A stretch of 64,000 nt of DNA from Lysobacter defluvii IMMIB APB-9 = DSM 18482 (GCF_000423325.1 NZ_AUHT01000007.1:175253-239252); one strand, 5' to 3'; positions 8,032-17,486 are shown, numbered from the stretch's first letter. Numbers and translations are program-made. Notes: generated by a model from the letters alone, not told the origin.

Positions 8032-10842
8032 TCAATGCGCCTCGTCCCAGTTGGCGCCCACGCCACTTTCCACCAGCAGCGGCACCGCCAGCTCGGCCGC
8101 CGCGGACATGCGCCGCGGCACCTCGGCGAGGAGGGTGTCGACGAAGCCTTCGGCGACCTCGAACACCAGCTCGTCGTGCACCTGCAGGATCATGAGTGCC
8201 TGGTCGCGGTGCCCGTCCGCCAGCCAGGCATCGATGTCGATCATCGCCCGCTTGATGATGTCGGCCGCCGTGCCCTGCATCGGCGCGTTGATCGCCGCCC
8301 GCTCGGCGCCGGCGCGCAGGCCCTGGTTGCGGGCGTGGATGTTGTCCAGGTACAGGCGCCGGCCGAACACGGTCTCCACGTACCCCTGCTCGCGGGCCTG
8401 CTCGCGGGTCCGGTCCATGTACTCGCGCACGCCCGGGTACCGACTGAAGTACAGGCCGATGTAGTCCTGCGCCTCGCCGCGTGACACCCCGATCTGCTTG
8501 GCCAGGCCGAACGCGCTCATCCCGTAGATCAGGCCGAAGTTGATCGCCTTGGCGGCCCTCCGCTCTCCCGGCTCGACCGCGTCTACAGGCTTGCCGAACA
8601 CCTCCGCCGCGGTGGCGCGGTGGATGTCCTGCCCGGCCGAGAAGGCCTGCAGCAGCCCCGCGTCGCCGGACAGGTGGGCCATGATCCGCAGCTCGATCTG
8701 CGAGTAGTCGCAGGCGACGATGCGCCGGCCCGGCGGGGCGACGAAGGCCCTGCGGATGCGACGGCCATCGGCGGTGCGGATCGGGATGTTCTGCAGGTTC
8801 GGATCCGAGGACGCGAGCCGCCCCGTCGCCGCGCCCGCCTGGTGGTAGCTGGTGTGCAGCCGGCCGGTGCCGGCGTTGATCATCTGCGGCAGCTTGTCGG
8901 TGTAGGTGCCGATCAGCTTGGCCAGGCTGCGGTACTCCAGGATCACCCGTGGGAGCTCGTGCAGTTCGGCGATCGCCTCCAGCGCCTCCTCGTTGGCGGA
9001 CGGCTGCCCCTTCGGGGTCTTCACCAGCGCCGGCAGGCCCAGTTCGTCGTACAGCAGCGCGCAGACCTGCTTGGGGGAGTCCAGGTTGAAGGCGCGCCCG
9101 GCCAACTCCGTCGCCTTGTTCCGGGCGGCGAGCATCCGCGCACCCAGGTCGGCGGACTGGCGCCGCAGCTCGTCGCCGTCCACCAGCACGCCGTTGGCCT
9201 CGATCCGTTCCAGGATCGGCACCAGCGGCATCTCGATGCCGCGGTACACCTTTTCCAGGCTGGGGATCGCGGCGAGCTTCGGACCCAGCACCCGGTGCAG
9301 GCGCAGGGTGATGTCCGCGTCCTCGGCGGCGTAGCGCAGCGCCTCGTCCACCCCCACCTGGTCGAAGGTGATCTGCTTGGCCCCCTTGCCCGCCACGTCG
9401 GCGTAGGTGAGCGTGGTGTAGCCGAGGTAGCGGCTGGCCAGCGAGTCCATGTCGTGGCGGGTGGCGGTGGCGTTGAGCACGAAGCTTTCCAGCATCGTGT
9501 CGTCGGCGTAGCCGGCCACGCGCAATCCATGGCAGCGCAGCACGTGCAGGTCGTACTTGCCGTGGTGGCCGAGCTTGCGCCTGGCCGGGTCCTCCAGTAC
9601 CGGGCGCAGCGCGTCCAGGACCTCCTCGGCCGAAAGCTGCGCGGGCGCCCCCGGGTAGCCATGGCCGACCGGGATGTAACAGGCGCTGCCGGGCTCCACC
9701 GCCAGGCTGATGCCCACCAGGCGCGCGCACAGCGCGTCCAGCGAATCGGTCTCCACGTCGAAGGCGAACACGTCGGCGGATTCGACCTGCCCCACCCAGT
9801 GGTCGAGCCGCTCGCGGGTGAGCACCAGTTCGTACTCACCGGGCGCGGCCAGGGCCGGATCCACCTCGGGCGCGGGGGCGGCGCCGTTTCGCGCGTACCC
9901 CGCCGCGGTGGCACGCAGGCCCACCCGGTCGCCGACCGGATCGGCCTCCACGCTGGCCCCGCCATTGCCGGCCTCCAGCTCGCGCAGCGCCTGGCGGAAG
10001 CCGTAGCGGGCGTACAGCGCGCGCAGCTTGTCGACGTGCGGCTCTCGCAGCAGCAGCTGGTCGTGGCGCACGTCGAGCGGAACATCCAACCGGATCGTCG
10101 TCAGCGCGCGGTTGAGCGGCAGCCGGTCCAGCGCCGCGCGCAGGTTCTCGCCGATCTTGCCCTTGATGGCATGGGCGTTGGCGATCACCCCGTCCAGGTC
10201 GCCGTACTCGGCCAGCCACTTGGCCGCGGTCTTGGGTCCGCACTTCTCGACACCGGGGATGTTGTCGATCTTGTCCCCCATCAACGCCAGGTAGTCGATG
10301 ATCTGGTCGGGCCGCACGCCGTGCTTGCCGATCACCGCCTCCTCGCTGTCCAGCCGGCTGCCGCTCATCGTGTTGACCAGCGCGATGCCGGCGCAGGCTC
10401 CCCCGTCCGGATTCACGCAGGGCCGCACCAGCTGGGCGAAGTCCTTGTCGCTGGTCGACACCGTCACGTCGACCCCGGCGTCGGCCGCCTGCACCGCCAG
10501 GGTGCCGATCACGTCGTCGGCCTCCACCCCTTCGATGCGCAGGATGTCGATCCCCAGCGCGTCGACGATGTCGCACATGGGCTGCACCTGGCTGCGCAGC
10601 TCGTCGGGCATCGGCGGGCGGTTGGCCTTGTACTCGGCGTCCAGGTCGTCGCGGAAGGTCCTGCCGGGCGCGTCGACCACGAAGGCGACGTAGTCGGGCT
10701 TCTCCTTCAGCGTCGCGCGCAGCATGTTGACCACGCCGAACAGGGCGCCGGTGGGTTCGCCGGCCTCGTTGCTCAGCGGCGGCAGTGCGTGGAAGGCCCG
10801 GTACAGGTAGCTCGAGCCGTCGATCAGGACCAGTCTTTTCAT
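8032..10842 (-). CDS. polA: DNA polymerase I
   Basis: 936 residues, full length. Three domains are visible: the 5'-3' exonuclease (1 to about 290, starting MKRLVLIDGSSYLYRAFH), the 3'-5' proofreading exonuclease (about 330-520, with FDVETDSLD, KYDLHVLR and YAAEDADITLRLH giving the acidic residues), and the family A polymerase (from about 540, with DYSQIELR, the O-helix KAINFGLIYGMSAFGLA and the motif C QVHDELVFEV). All catalytic acidic residues are present, so proofreading is probably active. It acts in Okazaki fragment processing and excision repair. It is divergent from the DUF2782 gene, a conserved arrangement in gammaproteobacteria. A TAGAAT box ends 7 nt before the ATG with no ribosome site. 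Confidence 0.98.
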   Translation of the reverse strand: MKRLVLIDGSSYLYRAFHALPPLSNEAGEPTGALFGVVNMLRATLKEKPDYVAFVVDAPGRTFRDDLDAEYKANRPPMPDELRSQVQPMCDIVDALGIDILRIEGVEADDVIGTLAVQAADAGVDVTVSTSDKDFAQLVRPCVNPDGGACAGIALVNTMSGSRLDSEEAVIGKHGVRPDQIIDYLALMGDKIDNIPGVEKCGPKTAAKWLAEYGDLDGVIANAHAIKGKIGENLRAALDRLPLNRALTTIRLDVPLDVRHDQLLLREPHVDKLRALYARYGFRQALRELEAGNGGASVEADPVGDRVGLRATAAGYARNGAAPAPEVDPALAAPGEYELVLTRERLDHWVGQVESADVFAFDVETDSLDALCARLVGISLAVEPGSACYIPVGHGYPGAPAQLSAEEVLDALRPVLEDPARRKLGHHGKYDLHVLRCHGLRVAGYADDTMLESFVLNATATRHDMDSLASRYLGYTTLTYADVAGKGAKQITFDQVGVDEALRYAAEDADITLRLHRVLGPKLAAIPSLEKVYRGIEMPLVPILERIEANGVLVDGDELRRQSADLGARMLAARNKATELAGRAFNLDSPKQVCALLYDELGLPALVKTPKGQPSANEEALEAIAELHELPRVILEYRSLAKLIGTYTDKLPQMINAGTGRLHTSYHQAGAATGRLASSDPNLQNIPIRTADGRRIRRAFVAPPGRRIVACDYSQIELRIMAHLSGDAGLLQAFSAGQDIHRATAAEVFGKPVDAVEPGERRAAKAINFGLIYGMSAFGLAKQIGVSRGEAQDYIGLYFSRYPGVREYMDRTREQAREQGYVETVFGRRLYLDNIHARNQGLRAGAERAAINAPMQGTAADIIKRAMIDIDAWLADGHRDQALMILQVHDELVFEVAEGFVDTLLAEVPRRMSAAAELAVPLLVESGVGANWDEAH

Positions 10843-10849
10843 CCGGTCG

Positions 10850-10855
10850 ATTCTA
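10850..10855 (-). promoter_or_regulatory. -10 element of polA (TAGAAT)
   Basis: TAGAAT on the minus strand with 7 nt between its end and the polA ATG; no Shine-Dalgarno is present in the gap. Consistent with leaderless initiation. Confidence 0.5.
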
Positions 10856-10919
10856 CGTGGACATCCGCGGCCACCCCGGCAGCGTATGCTGAACGGGTCC
10901 GCCCGACAGGAGTCCCGCC

Positions 10920-11210
10920 ATGCGCACCACCGTCGCCACCGCCCTGTCCGCCCTGCTGCTGGCCGCCTGCGCCACCACCGCGCCGCTGCCCGGCGAAGAC
11001 CCGACCCTGGCCCTGCAGAACCCCGAGGTGACCCGCACGGTCGCCGACAACGGCGACGTGATCGAGGAGTACCGGGTCAACGGCCGCCTGCAGGTGGTGA
11101 AGGTCACTCCCGCGCGCGGCCCCGTCTACTACCTGATGGACAGCGATCGCGATGGCAACCCGGACGAGAACGTCCCCGCGGTGTACTGGAAGCTGTTCGA
11201 GTGGAACTGA
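10920..11210 (+). CDS. DUF2782 domain lipoprotein
   Basis: 96 residues, with a lipoprotein signal peptide ending in the lipobox LLAAC (Cys17). The mature part has the DUF2782 pattern: a R(T/V)VADNGDVIEEYRVNGRLQVVKV strand pair, then PARGPVYYLMDSDRDGNPD. This small family is found next to polA in pseudomonads and xanthomonads, which supports the call. The function is unknown; it is probably anchored in the periplasm. A strong AGGAG lies 8 nt before the ATG, and a TATGCT box sits about 30 nt upstream in the short divergent gap with polA. The next gene (cupin) follows after 25 bp. Confidence 0.88.
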   Translation: MRTTVATALSALLLAACATTAPLPGEDPTLALQNPEVTRTVADNGDVIEEYRVNGRLQVVKVTPARGPVYYLMDSDRDGNPDENVPAVYWKLFEWN

Positions 11211-11235
11211 CATCCCCCAAGGAGAAGCAGCCGAG

Positions 11236-11631
11236 ATGAAAGGCTTTGTCGACGACATCGAGAAACTGACGAAGGACAACAGCGACTTCCGCCGCGTGCT
11301 CTACACCGGCAAGCACATGCAGCTGGTGCTGATGACCCTCAAGCCGGGCGAGGAGATCGGCGCGGAGGTGCACGAGGGCCACGACCAGTTCCTGCGCATC
11401 GAGGAAGGCGAGGGCGAGGTCGTGATCGACGGCACCACCCACAGGGTCGAAGATGACTTCGCCGTGGTGGTGCCGGCGGGCGCCCGCCACAACGTCATCA
11501 ATACCGGCGATTCACCGCTGAAGCTGTACACCCTGTACGGGCCGCCGGAGCACCGCCTGGACGTGGTCCACCCCGACAAGCCCGACGCCGAGTCCGAGGA
11601 CGAGCACTTCGACGGGCGTACGACGGAGTAG
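11236..11631 (+). CDS. Cupin domain-containing protein
   Basis: 131 residues forming a single cupin barrel: motif 1 runs through GAEVHEGHDQFLRIEEGEGE (metal-ligand candidates His46, His49 and Glu57) and motif 2 includes VPAGARHNVIN (His85). It is likely a metal-binding cytosolic protein; the substrate is not evident (mannose-6-phosphate isomerase-like cupins of this size are often uncharacterised). A stretch of acidic residues ends the protein (DAESEDEHFD). It follows the DUF2782 gene by 25 bp with an AAGGAG site and is followed by a terminator hairpin. Confidence 0.88.
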   Translation: MKGFVDDIEKLTKDNSDFRRVLYTGKHMQLVLMTLKPGEEIGAEVHEGHDQFLRIEEGEGEVVIDGTTHRVEDDFAVVVPAGARHNVINTGDSPLKLYTLYGPPEHRLDVVHPDKPDAESEDEHFDGRTTE

Positions 11632-11652
11632 TCCGCGACCGTGGTGACTCCC

Positions 11653-11683
11653 GACAGCCGGCCCCGCGCCGGCTGTCGTCGTT
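11653..11683 (+). terminator. Terminator-like hairpin after the cupin gene
   Basis: GACAGCCGGC (11653-11662) pairs perfectly with GCCGGCTGTC (11668-11677) around a 5-nt loop, followed by GTCGTTT. The U-tract is weak but the stem is strong and lies 21 bp after the cupin stop. Confidence 0.6.
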
Positions 11684-11711
11684 TCAAGCCCAGCCCACAC
11701 CGGACGGAGCC

Positions 11712-13142
11712 TTGCGCCGCGAACGCCTGCTGCCACTGATCATCGCCACCGCGCTGTTCATCGAGACCATGGACTCGACGGCGATCACCACTTCGCTGCC
11801 GGTGATCGCGGCCGAGTTCGGCGTCGAACCGGTCGCGCTCAAGCTGGCGCTGACCATCTACATGCTGGCGCTGGCGGTGTTCATCCCGGTGAGCGGCTGG
11901 GTGGCCGACCGCTTCGGCGCGCGGCCGGTGTTCATGACCGCGATCGGGGTGTTCCTGCTCGGCTCGGTGGCCAGTGCGGCCTCGCAGTCGCTGGAGGCCC
12001 TGGTGGCCGCGCGGTTCCTGCAGGGCTGTGGCGGGGCGATGATGGTCCCGGTCGGCCGCCTGGTGCTGTTGCGCAGCGTGTCCAAGGCCGAGCTGGTGCA
12101 GGCGCTGAGCTGGCTGTCGATCCCGGCGCTGCTGGGCCCGATGCTGGGACCCGTGGTGGGTGGGCTGATCACGACCTACGCCGACTGGCGCTGGATCTTC
12201 CTGATCAACATCCCGATGGGGCTGCTGGGAATCTGGCTCGCCTGGCGCTTCATCCCGCTGCTGAAGCAGCCGGTGAAGCCGCTGGACTGGCGCGGGTTCT
12301 CGCTTTCGGCAAGCGGGCTGGCGCTGGCCATGTTCGGCTTTTCCACCCTCGGCCGGCACCTGGTCAGCGTGCCGCTGGCGGCGGGCGCGCTACTGGCCGG
12401 CCTCGCCCTGCTGGCCGCGTACGTTTGGCACTCGCTGCGCCACCCGCATCCGCTGATCGACCTGCGGCTGCTGAAGCGGGTGACCTTCCGTACCGGCGTG
12501 ATCGGCGGCTCGCTGTTCCGCATCGGCGTCGGCGCGCTGCCGTTCCTGCTGCCGCTGATGCTGCAGACCAGCTTCGGGCTGAGTCCATTCGAATCGGGGC
12601 TGATCACCTTCACTTCCGCGGCCGGCGCGATGTTCATGAAGACCATTGCCGGGCGCATCCTCAACCACTTCGGCTTCCGCCGGGTGCTGGTCACCAACGC
12701 GCTGGTCGCCTCGCTGATGCTGTGCGTGTTCGGCCTGTTCCGCGCCGACACGCCCTACCCGCTGATGGTGGGGATCCTGCTGGTGTCCGGCTGCTTCCGC
12801 TCGCTGCAGTTCACCAGCCTCAACGCGATCGCCTATGCCGAGGTCGACCAGGACCGCATGAGCCAGGCCAGCAGCTTCGCGGCCATGGCGCAGCAGGTCT
12901 CCCTGGCGCTGGGGATCACGCTCGGCGGCTATGCCCTGACGGTCTCGAGCCTGGCCACGGGCGAGCCGACCAGCGCGGCGATCAACTTCACCTTCGCGTT
13001 CCTGAGCATCGGCGTGGTGTCGGCGACCTCGGCGTGGATGATGGCGAAGCTGCCGAAGGATGCGGGCGCCGAGATGGCGTCGCGGGCGCGCGAGGGCCGC
13101 GAAGTGGCGGAGCCGAAGGCGGAGCAGCGGTCGGCGACCTGA
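11712..13142 (+). CDS. DHA2-type MFS multidrug exporter (EmrB/QacA-like)
   Basis: 476 residues with about 14 hydrophobic segments. The first helix reads LLPLIIATALFIETMDSTAITTSLPVIAAEF, the N-terminal signature of the DHA2 drug:H+ antiporter family, followed by the GWVADRFGARPVF loop motif A and the proline-rich motif C region LLGPMLGPVVGGLI in helix 5. It should sit in the inner membrane and expel hydrophobic compounds by proton exchange. The start is a TTG at 11712 with GGACGGAG 5 nt upstream; the first ATG (near 11768) would cut into helix 1, so TTG is preferred. No membrane-fusion partner (EmrA) is adjacent. Confidence 0.9.
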   Translation: MRRERLLPLIIATALFIETMDSTAITTSLPVIAAEFGVEPVALKLALTIYMLALAVFIPVSGWVADRFGARPVFMTAIGVFLLGSVASAASQSLEALVAARFLQGCGGAMMVPVGRLVLLRSVSKAELVQALSWLSIPALLGPMLGPVVGGLITTYADWRWIFLINIPMGLLGIWLAWRFIPLLKQPVKPLDWRGFSLSASGLALAMFGFSTLGRHLVSVPLAAGALLAGLALLAAYVWHSLRHPHPLIDLRLLKRVTFRTGVIGGSLFRIGVGALPFLLPLMLQTSFGLSPFESGLITFTSAAGAMFMKTIAGRILNHFGFRRVLVTNALVASLMLCVFGLFRADTPYPLMVGILLVSGCFRSLQFTSLNAIAYAEVDQDRMSQASSFAAMAQQVSLALGITLGGYALTVSSLATGEPTSAAINFTFAFLSIGVVSATSAWMMAKLPKDAGAEMASRAREGREVAEPKAEQRSAT

Positions 13143-13209
13143 CTCCTTCGCACCGGCTTTCGCCACGCGTGCCGATAGTTGAAAGCCCCCCACTCGACGG
13201 AGCAGCCCC

Positions 13210-13437
13210 ATGCCCTACGACCGCATCTCCGACCTCCCCGACTCCGTGCGCGACAACGTCCCGAAGCACGCGCAGGAGATCTACAAGGAGGCGTTCAACA
13301 GCGCCTGGGACGAGTACAAGGACGCCGACGACCGCCGTGGCGACGCCTCGCGCGAGGAAACCGCGCACAAGGTCGCCTGGGCGGCGGTCAAGCAGAAGTA
13401 CGAGAAGGGCGACGACGACAAATGGCACGCGAAGTAG
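13210..13437 (+). CDS. chaB: ChaB family protein
   Basis: 75 residues. The sequence begins MPYDRISDLPDSVRDNVPKHAQEIYKEAFN, a close match to the ChaB family (small helical proteins named from the E. coli chaBAC calcium/proton transport locus). The C-terminal EETAHKVAWAAVKQKYEKG is also family-typical. No chaA is nearby, so the link to cation transport is not supported by context. A GGAG ribosome site precedes the ATG. The gene converges on uvrD with a REP doublet in between. Confidence 0.93.
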   Translation: MPYDRISDLPDSVRDNVPKHAQEIYKEAFNSAWDEYKDADDRRGDASREETAHKVAWAAVKQKYEKGDDDKWHAK

Positions 13438-13448
13438 GGGCCGCGCAC

Positions 13449-13524
13449 CGTCATTCCCGCGAACGCGGGAATCCACTGACGCGAGGCCGCACGCCCATGG
13501 ATGCCCGCGTTCGCGGGCGTGACG
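13449..13524. repeat. REP doublet (REPIN-like inverted repeat)
   Basis: Two REP units in opposite orientation: 13449-13475 (core TTCCCGCGAACGCGGGAA) and 13498-13524 (core GCCCGCGTTCGCGGGC), separated by 22 bp. Each has its own short palindrome, and together they form a larger inverted repeat ending GTCATT...GTGACG. This is the usual xanthomonad REP sequence. It lies between the convergent chaB and uvrD genes, with its right end touching the uvrD stop codon, and probably ends transcription from both sides. Confidence 0.85.
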
Positions 13525-15723
13525 TCACGCGGGCTGCAGGTTCGCGTAGGCCAGCACCAGCCACTTGCTGCCGGCCTCGTCGAAGTTGACCTGCACCCGG
13601 GCGTGCGCGCCGCTGCCCTCGAAGTCGGTGACCACGCCGGTGCCGAACTTGGCGTGGCGCACGTTGGCGCCCAGGGGCATCGGCGGGGCTTCCACCGCGG
13701 CGTGGCCGAAGTTCCGGCGCGGGGCGGCCCCGGCCACCGGGCGCGAGACCTGCACCTTCGGCCGCACCTCGTGCAGCAGGGCCGGCGGAATCTCGCGCAG
13801 GAAACGGGAGGGCACGCCGTACATGTCCATGCCGTGGATCCGCCGCGCTTCGGCGTAGCTGAGCACCAGCTTCTCGCGGGCGCGGGTGATCCCGACGTAG
13901 GCCAACCTGCGCTCCTCCTCCAGCCGCCCCGCTTCCTCGACCGACTTGCTGTTGGGGAACAGGCCCTCTTCCAGCCCGCCCAGGAACACCAGCGGGAACT
14001 CCAGGCCCTTGGCGCTGTGCAGGGTCATCAGCTGCACGCCCTCCTCGCCGGCCTCGGCCTGCCCCTCGCCGGCCTCCAGGGCGGCGTAGGAGAGGAAGGC
14101 GACCAGCTCGGGCATCGTCTCCTCGTCTTCGTCCTCCTCGGCGCGGGTGAAGCGCGAGGCGACCGAGACCAGTTCGTCGAGGTTGTCGGTGCGCGAGTCG
14201 AGCTGGCCCTTGCTCTCGCGTGCGTAGTGCTCGCGCAGTCCGGAGCGGGCCAGCACGTGGTCGATCTTCTCCTGCAGCGGCATGTCGGCGATCTCCGCCT
14301 CCAGCGTGTCGACCAGCTGCAGGAAGCCGGCCAGTGCATTGCGGGCACGCGCGGCCAGCACCGGCTCCTCGCTCAGCCAGCGCGCGGCCGCCCATAGCGG
14401 CGCGCCATCGGCACGGGCGCGTTGGCGGACCTCGTCCAGGGTGCGCTGGCCGATGCCGCGCGCCGGGGTGTTCACCGCGCGCTCGAAGGCGGCGTCGTCG
14501 CTGCGGTTGGCCACCAGCCGCAGGTAGGCGAGCGTGTCCTTGATCTCCGCGCGCTCGAAGAAGCGCTGGCCCCCGTAGACCCGGTACGGCACCTGCTCGG
14601 CCAGCAGCGCCTCTTCGAAAGCACGTGACTGGGCGTTGCTGCGGTACAGGATGGCGACCTCGCCATGGCTGCCACCGTCGCGCACCCACTGCCGCAGGCG
14701 CTCGACCACGAAGCGGGCCTCGTCGATCTCGTTGTAGGCCGCGTACAGGTCGATCGGCTCGCCGCTGCCGCTGTCGGTCCACAGCTTCTTGCCCAGCCGG
14801 TCCGGGTTGTGTGCGATGACCGCGTTGGCGGCATCGAGGATGTTGGCCGAGGACCGGTAGTTCTGCTCCAGGCGGATGGTCTTCGCGCCGGTTCCATCGG
14901 GCAGCGTGAAGTCCTTCAGGAACTTCTGCACGTTCTCCACCTTGGCCCCGCGCCATCCGTAGATCGACTGGTCGTCGTCGCCCACGACGAACACGCGGCC
15001 GGAGTCGCCTGCCAGCACCCGCACGAACGCGTACTGGATGGCGTTGGTGTCCTGGAACTCGTCGACCAGGATCTCGCCGAAGCGATGGCGGTAGTGCGCC
15101 AGCAGCGCCGGGTTGTCGCGCAGCAGCTCGTGGGCGCGCAGCAGCAGCTCGGCGAAGTCGACCAGGCCGGCGCGCTCGCAACGCTCCTGGTAGGCCTCGT
15201 AGCAGCGCCGCATCACGTCGGCCCACAGGTCTCCCGGGGCCGCCTGCAGGTGCTGCGGACGGCGCCCTTCGTCCTTCTGTGCGTTGATCCACCAGGCGAT
15301 CTGGCGCGGCGGGAAACGGCTGTCGTCCAGCTCCAGCGCCTGCACGACGCGCTTCACCAGCCGCAGCTGGTCGTCGGAGTCCAGCACCTGGAAGCCTTCC
15401 GGAAGCTTCGCCTCGCGCCAGTGCAGTCGCAGCAGGCGGTGGGCGATGCCATGGAAGGTCCCGATCCACATGCCGCGGGTGCCGCCGCCCAGCTGGGCAT
15501 CAACGCGGTGGCGCATCTCCGCCGCCGCCTTGTTGGTGAAGGTCACCGCGAGGATGCCGTGTCGCGGCACCCCGAAGACCTCGTGCAGCCAGGCGATGCG
15601 GTGGGTCAGCACGCGGGTCTTGCCGGAGCCGGCGCCGGCGAGGACCAGGTAGTGGCCGGGGGGCGCGGACACGGCCTCGCGCTGGGCCGGGTTCAGCCCG
15701 TCGAGCAGGTGGGAAACGTCCAT
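13525..15723 (-). CDS. uvrD: DNA helicase II
   Basis: 732 residues, the usual UvrD length. Walker A is GAGSGKT (30-36) and Walker B carries VDEFQDTN; the remaining SF1A motifs follow (GDDDQSIYGWRGA, LEQNYRSSANIL, LMTLHSAKGLEFPLVFLGGLEEGLFP, RRLAYVGITRARE). The C-terminal tail VRHAKFGTGVV is the Tudor-like RNA polymerase-binding element typical of UvrD/PcrA. It unwinds DNA in nucleotide excision and mismatch repair. A TAGAAT box ends exactly 6 nt before the ATG with no ribosome site. The stop codon abuts a REP doublet. Confidence 0.97.
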   Translation of the reverse strand: MDVSHLLDGLNPAQREAVSAPPGHYLVLAGAGSGKTRVLTHRIAWLHEVFGVPRHGILAVTFTNKAAAEMRHRVDAQLGGGTRGMWIGTFHGIAHRLLRLHWREAKLPEGFQVLDSDDQLRLVKRVVQALELDDSRFPPRQIAWWINAQKDEGRRPQHLQAAPGDLWADVMRRCYEAYQERCERAGLVDFAELLLRAHELLRDNPALLAHYRHRFGEILVDEFQDTNAIQYAFVRVLAGDSGRVFVVGDDDQSIYGWRGAKVENVQKFLKDFTLPDGTGAKTIRLEQNYRSSANILDAANAVIAHNPDRLGKKLWTDSGSGEPIDLYAAYNEIDEARFVVERLRQWVRDGGSHGEVAILYRSNAQSRAFEEALLAEQVPYRVYGGQRFFERAEIKDTLAYLRLVANRSDDAAFERAVNTPARGIGQRTLDEVRQRARADGAPLWAAARWLSEEPVLAARARNALAGFLQLVDTLEAEIADMPLQEKIDHVLARSGLREHYARESKGQLDSRTDNLDELVSVASRFTRAEEDEDEETMPELVAFLSYAALEAGEGQAEAGEEGVQLMTLHSAKGLEFPLVFLGGLEEGLFPNSKSVEEAGRLEEERRLAYVGITRAREKLVLSYAEARRIHGMDMYGVPSRFLREIPPALLHEVRPKVQVSRPVAGAAPRRNFGHAAVEAPPMPLGANVRHAKFGTGVVTDFEGSGAHARVQVNFDEAGSKWLVLAYANLQPA

Positions 15724-15729
15724 CGCGCC

Positions 15730-15735
15730 ATTCTA
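15730..15735 (-). promoter_or_regulatory. -10 element of uvrD (TAGAAT)
   Basis: TAGAAT on the minus strand, six bases (GGCGCG) and then the uvrD ATG. Such spacing places the transcription start on the A of ATG. No -35 close to consensus is visible in the GC-rich upstream DNA. Confidence 0.55.
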
Positions 15736-15749
15736 CCGGCGCGGGCCGG

Positions 15750-17486
15750 TCAGGCCGGGGGCGCGTCCGCCGGCTCGCCCCGGGCACGCGCGGACTGGCG
15801 GATCAGCCCACGCAGTTCACCTTCCAGCCGTCCGATCTGCCGCTCGAGCCGCTCGACGTCGCCCACCTCCACATCGACCAGCCCGGCCAGCAGGCTGGAG
15901 ACCCCGTCCAGCCGCGCCTTCTGCTCCTGCAGCCGGCGCCTCTGGTAGCGGTCCTCCAGCTCCGCCAGCTCTGCCCCGCGGGCGCGGGCGCGGCTGCGCT
16001 GCTCGCGCAGGATCTGGTGCAGCCGCTCGGCGCCGTGCAGGTCGGCACGGCTCCAGGGCCGGCTCCGCCCCCGGACCTCTTCCTTCCACAGGGCGAAGCT
16101 GCGCCGCGGCGCCAGGCGCACGCCGTCGTCGGTCGGCACCATCGCCTTGTGCGGCTCGCCGGCCCAGTGGACCTGCCCCGCCTGCCCGCACCGGAACAGG
16201 AACAGCCACTCCCCCGGTGCCCCGAGGGGAATCGCCAGCACGCCAGCCAGGCCGTGGGCGTCCAGCCCCGGACCTTCCCAGTCGGCTGCGGCATCGGTGT
16301 GCGGCACGGGCGCGCCCTCGCCGGCTGCCGCCCACCCGAGCAGGGAGGACAGCTCACCCGTGGGCACGAGCCCGTCCTGGTGCCAACGCCCTCCCAGCCG
16401 CAGCATGGCGCCGTCGCATTCGAGCACGCCACGGGCCTGTGCCAACTCGCCAGACAGCGCCAGGTCGAAGTCGCTGGCGCTCGCCAGCCGCAGCACCAGC
16501 GCATCGCGCAGCTGCTGCGCCCGGTCGAACCGTTCGACCGCCAGTTCCTGCTCGCGCGCGGCGACGCGCATCGACACGAACATGCCGAACAGGTCCGCCG
16601 CCACCCGGGTCGCCGCCGGCACCCTGCGGGGGCTGCGATGGTGGCAGGCGACCAGGCCCCAGAGCCGGCCGCCGCTGATGATGGAGATCGACATCGAGGC
16701 CGCCACGCCCATGTTGCGCAGGTACTCCAGGTGCACCGGCGCGACGCTGCGCAGCACGTGCTGGCTCATGTCCAGGGGTTCATCGCCCGCGGTGGCGGGC
16801 AGGACGGGCACCGGGGTGTAGCTGGCGTCGGGGATGATGCGGATGCGGTTGCGCAGGTACAGGCGCCGGGCCGGCGGCGGGATGTCGGTCGCCGGGTAGC
16901 GCAGGCCCAGGTAGGGCTCCATGCCGTCGGCATGCACCTCCGCGATCACCTCGCCGGAGTCGTCCTCGCGGAACCGGTACACCATCACCCGGTCATAGCC
17001 GGTCAGCTCGTGCACCTGCCGCGCGACCGCGCCGAAGAAGCCCGGCCAGTCCCCCGCCACGTCCAGCCCGGAGATCATGCGCTGCGCCAGCGCAGTCGGC
17101 GGCAGCCTGCCCGCGTCGCGCGGCTGCGGCTCCAGTTCGATGTGCAGCAGGTCCTGCGCCGCGTGGGCGGTCACGTCGCAGACGGTCATCAGCGCCCCGA
17201 TGTTGGCGGTGCACACGCGCTGCGCGGTGTCGACGCCGGCGGCGGCAACCGCGTCGGAGATGCGCTGCAGCACGTCCGCTTCGACGAACTCCTGCAACGG
17301 CATGCCCGGGAGCGACTCCGTCGGCACCCCCAGCAGCCCGCCCAGGTTCTCCGAGACATGGCGGATGGTCCAGTCCGACCGGCTGCAACTGACGAGGTAG
17401 CCGTGGGCCTGGATGGCGCCGGCGTACTGGACCGGTTCGGTCAGGCAATCCGCGGTGAGGGGGGATCGGGCGGAGGAATGGCTCAT
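15750..17486 (-). CDS. bphP: Bacteriophytochrome photosensor without histidine kinase
   Basis: 578 residues. Domain order is PAS (about 10-115), GAF (about 135-300) and PHY (about 315-490). The biliverdin-binding Cys is Cys14 in TADCLTEPVQYAGAIQAHG. The GAF domain has YPATDIPPPAR (the PxSDIP chromophore motif) and ACHHRSPRRVP (the chromophore His). The PHY tongue PRxSF is present as PRRSFALWKEE. After PHY only a charged coiled coil (about 490-560) remains: no HisKA, HATPase, GGDEF or PAS9 output is visible. The ATG overlaps the stop of bphO by 4 bp (ATGA), so the chromophore enzyme and apoprotein are translated together. It probably signals by protein contact; the partner is unknown. Confidence 0.92.
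   Translation of the reverse strand: MSHSSARSPLTADCLTEPVQYAGAIQAHGYLVSCSRSDWTIRHVSENLGGLLGVPTESLPGMPLQEFVEADVLQRISDAVAAAGVDTAQRVCTANIGALMTVCDVTAHAAQDLLHIELEPQPRDAGRLPPTALAQRMISGLDVAGDWPGFFGAVARQVHELTGYDRVMVYRFREDDSGEVIAEVHADGMEPYLGLRYPATDIPPPARRLYLRNRIRIIPDASYTPVPVLPATAGDEPLDMSQHVLRSVAPVHLEYLRNMGVAASMSISIISGGRLWGLVACHHRSPRRVPAATRVAADLFGMFVSMRVAAREQELAVERFDRAQQLRDALVLRLASASDFDLALSGELAQARGVLECDGAMLRLGGRWHQDGLVPTGELSSLLGWAAAGEGAPVPHTDAAADWEGPGLDAHGLAGVLAIPLGAPGEWLFLFRCGQAGQVHWAGEPHKAMVPTDDGVRLAPRRSFALWKEEVRGRSRPWSRADLHGAERLHQILREQRSRARARGAELAELEDRYQRRRLQEQKARLDGVSSLLAGLVDVEVGDVERLERQIGRLEGELRGLIRQSARARGEPADAPPA

Noticed and set aside
13210-13437. ChaB as part of a calcium transport operon
   Set aside because: No chaA or other cation transporter gene is adjacent, so only the family name is supported.
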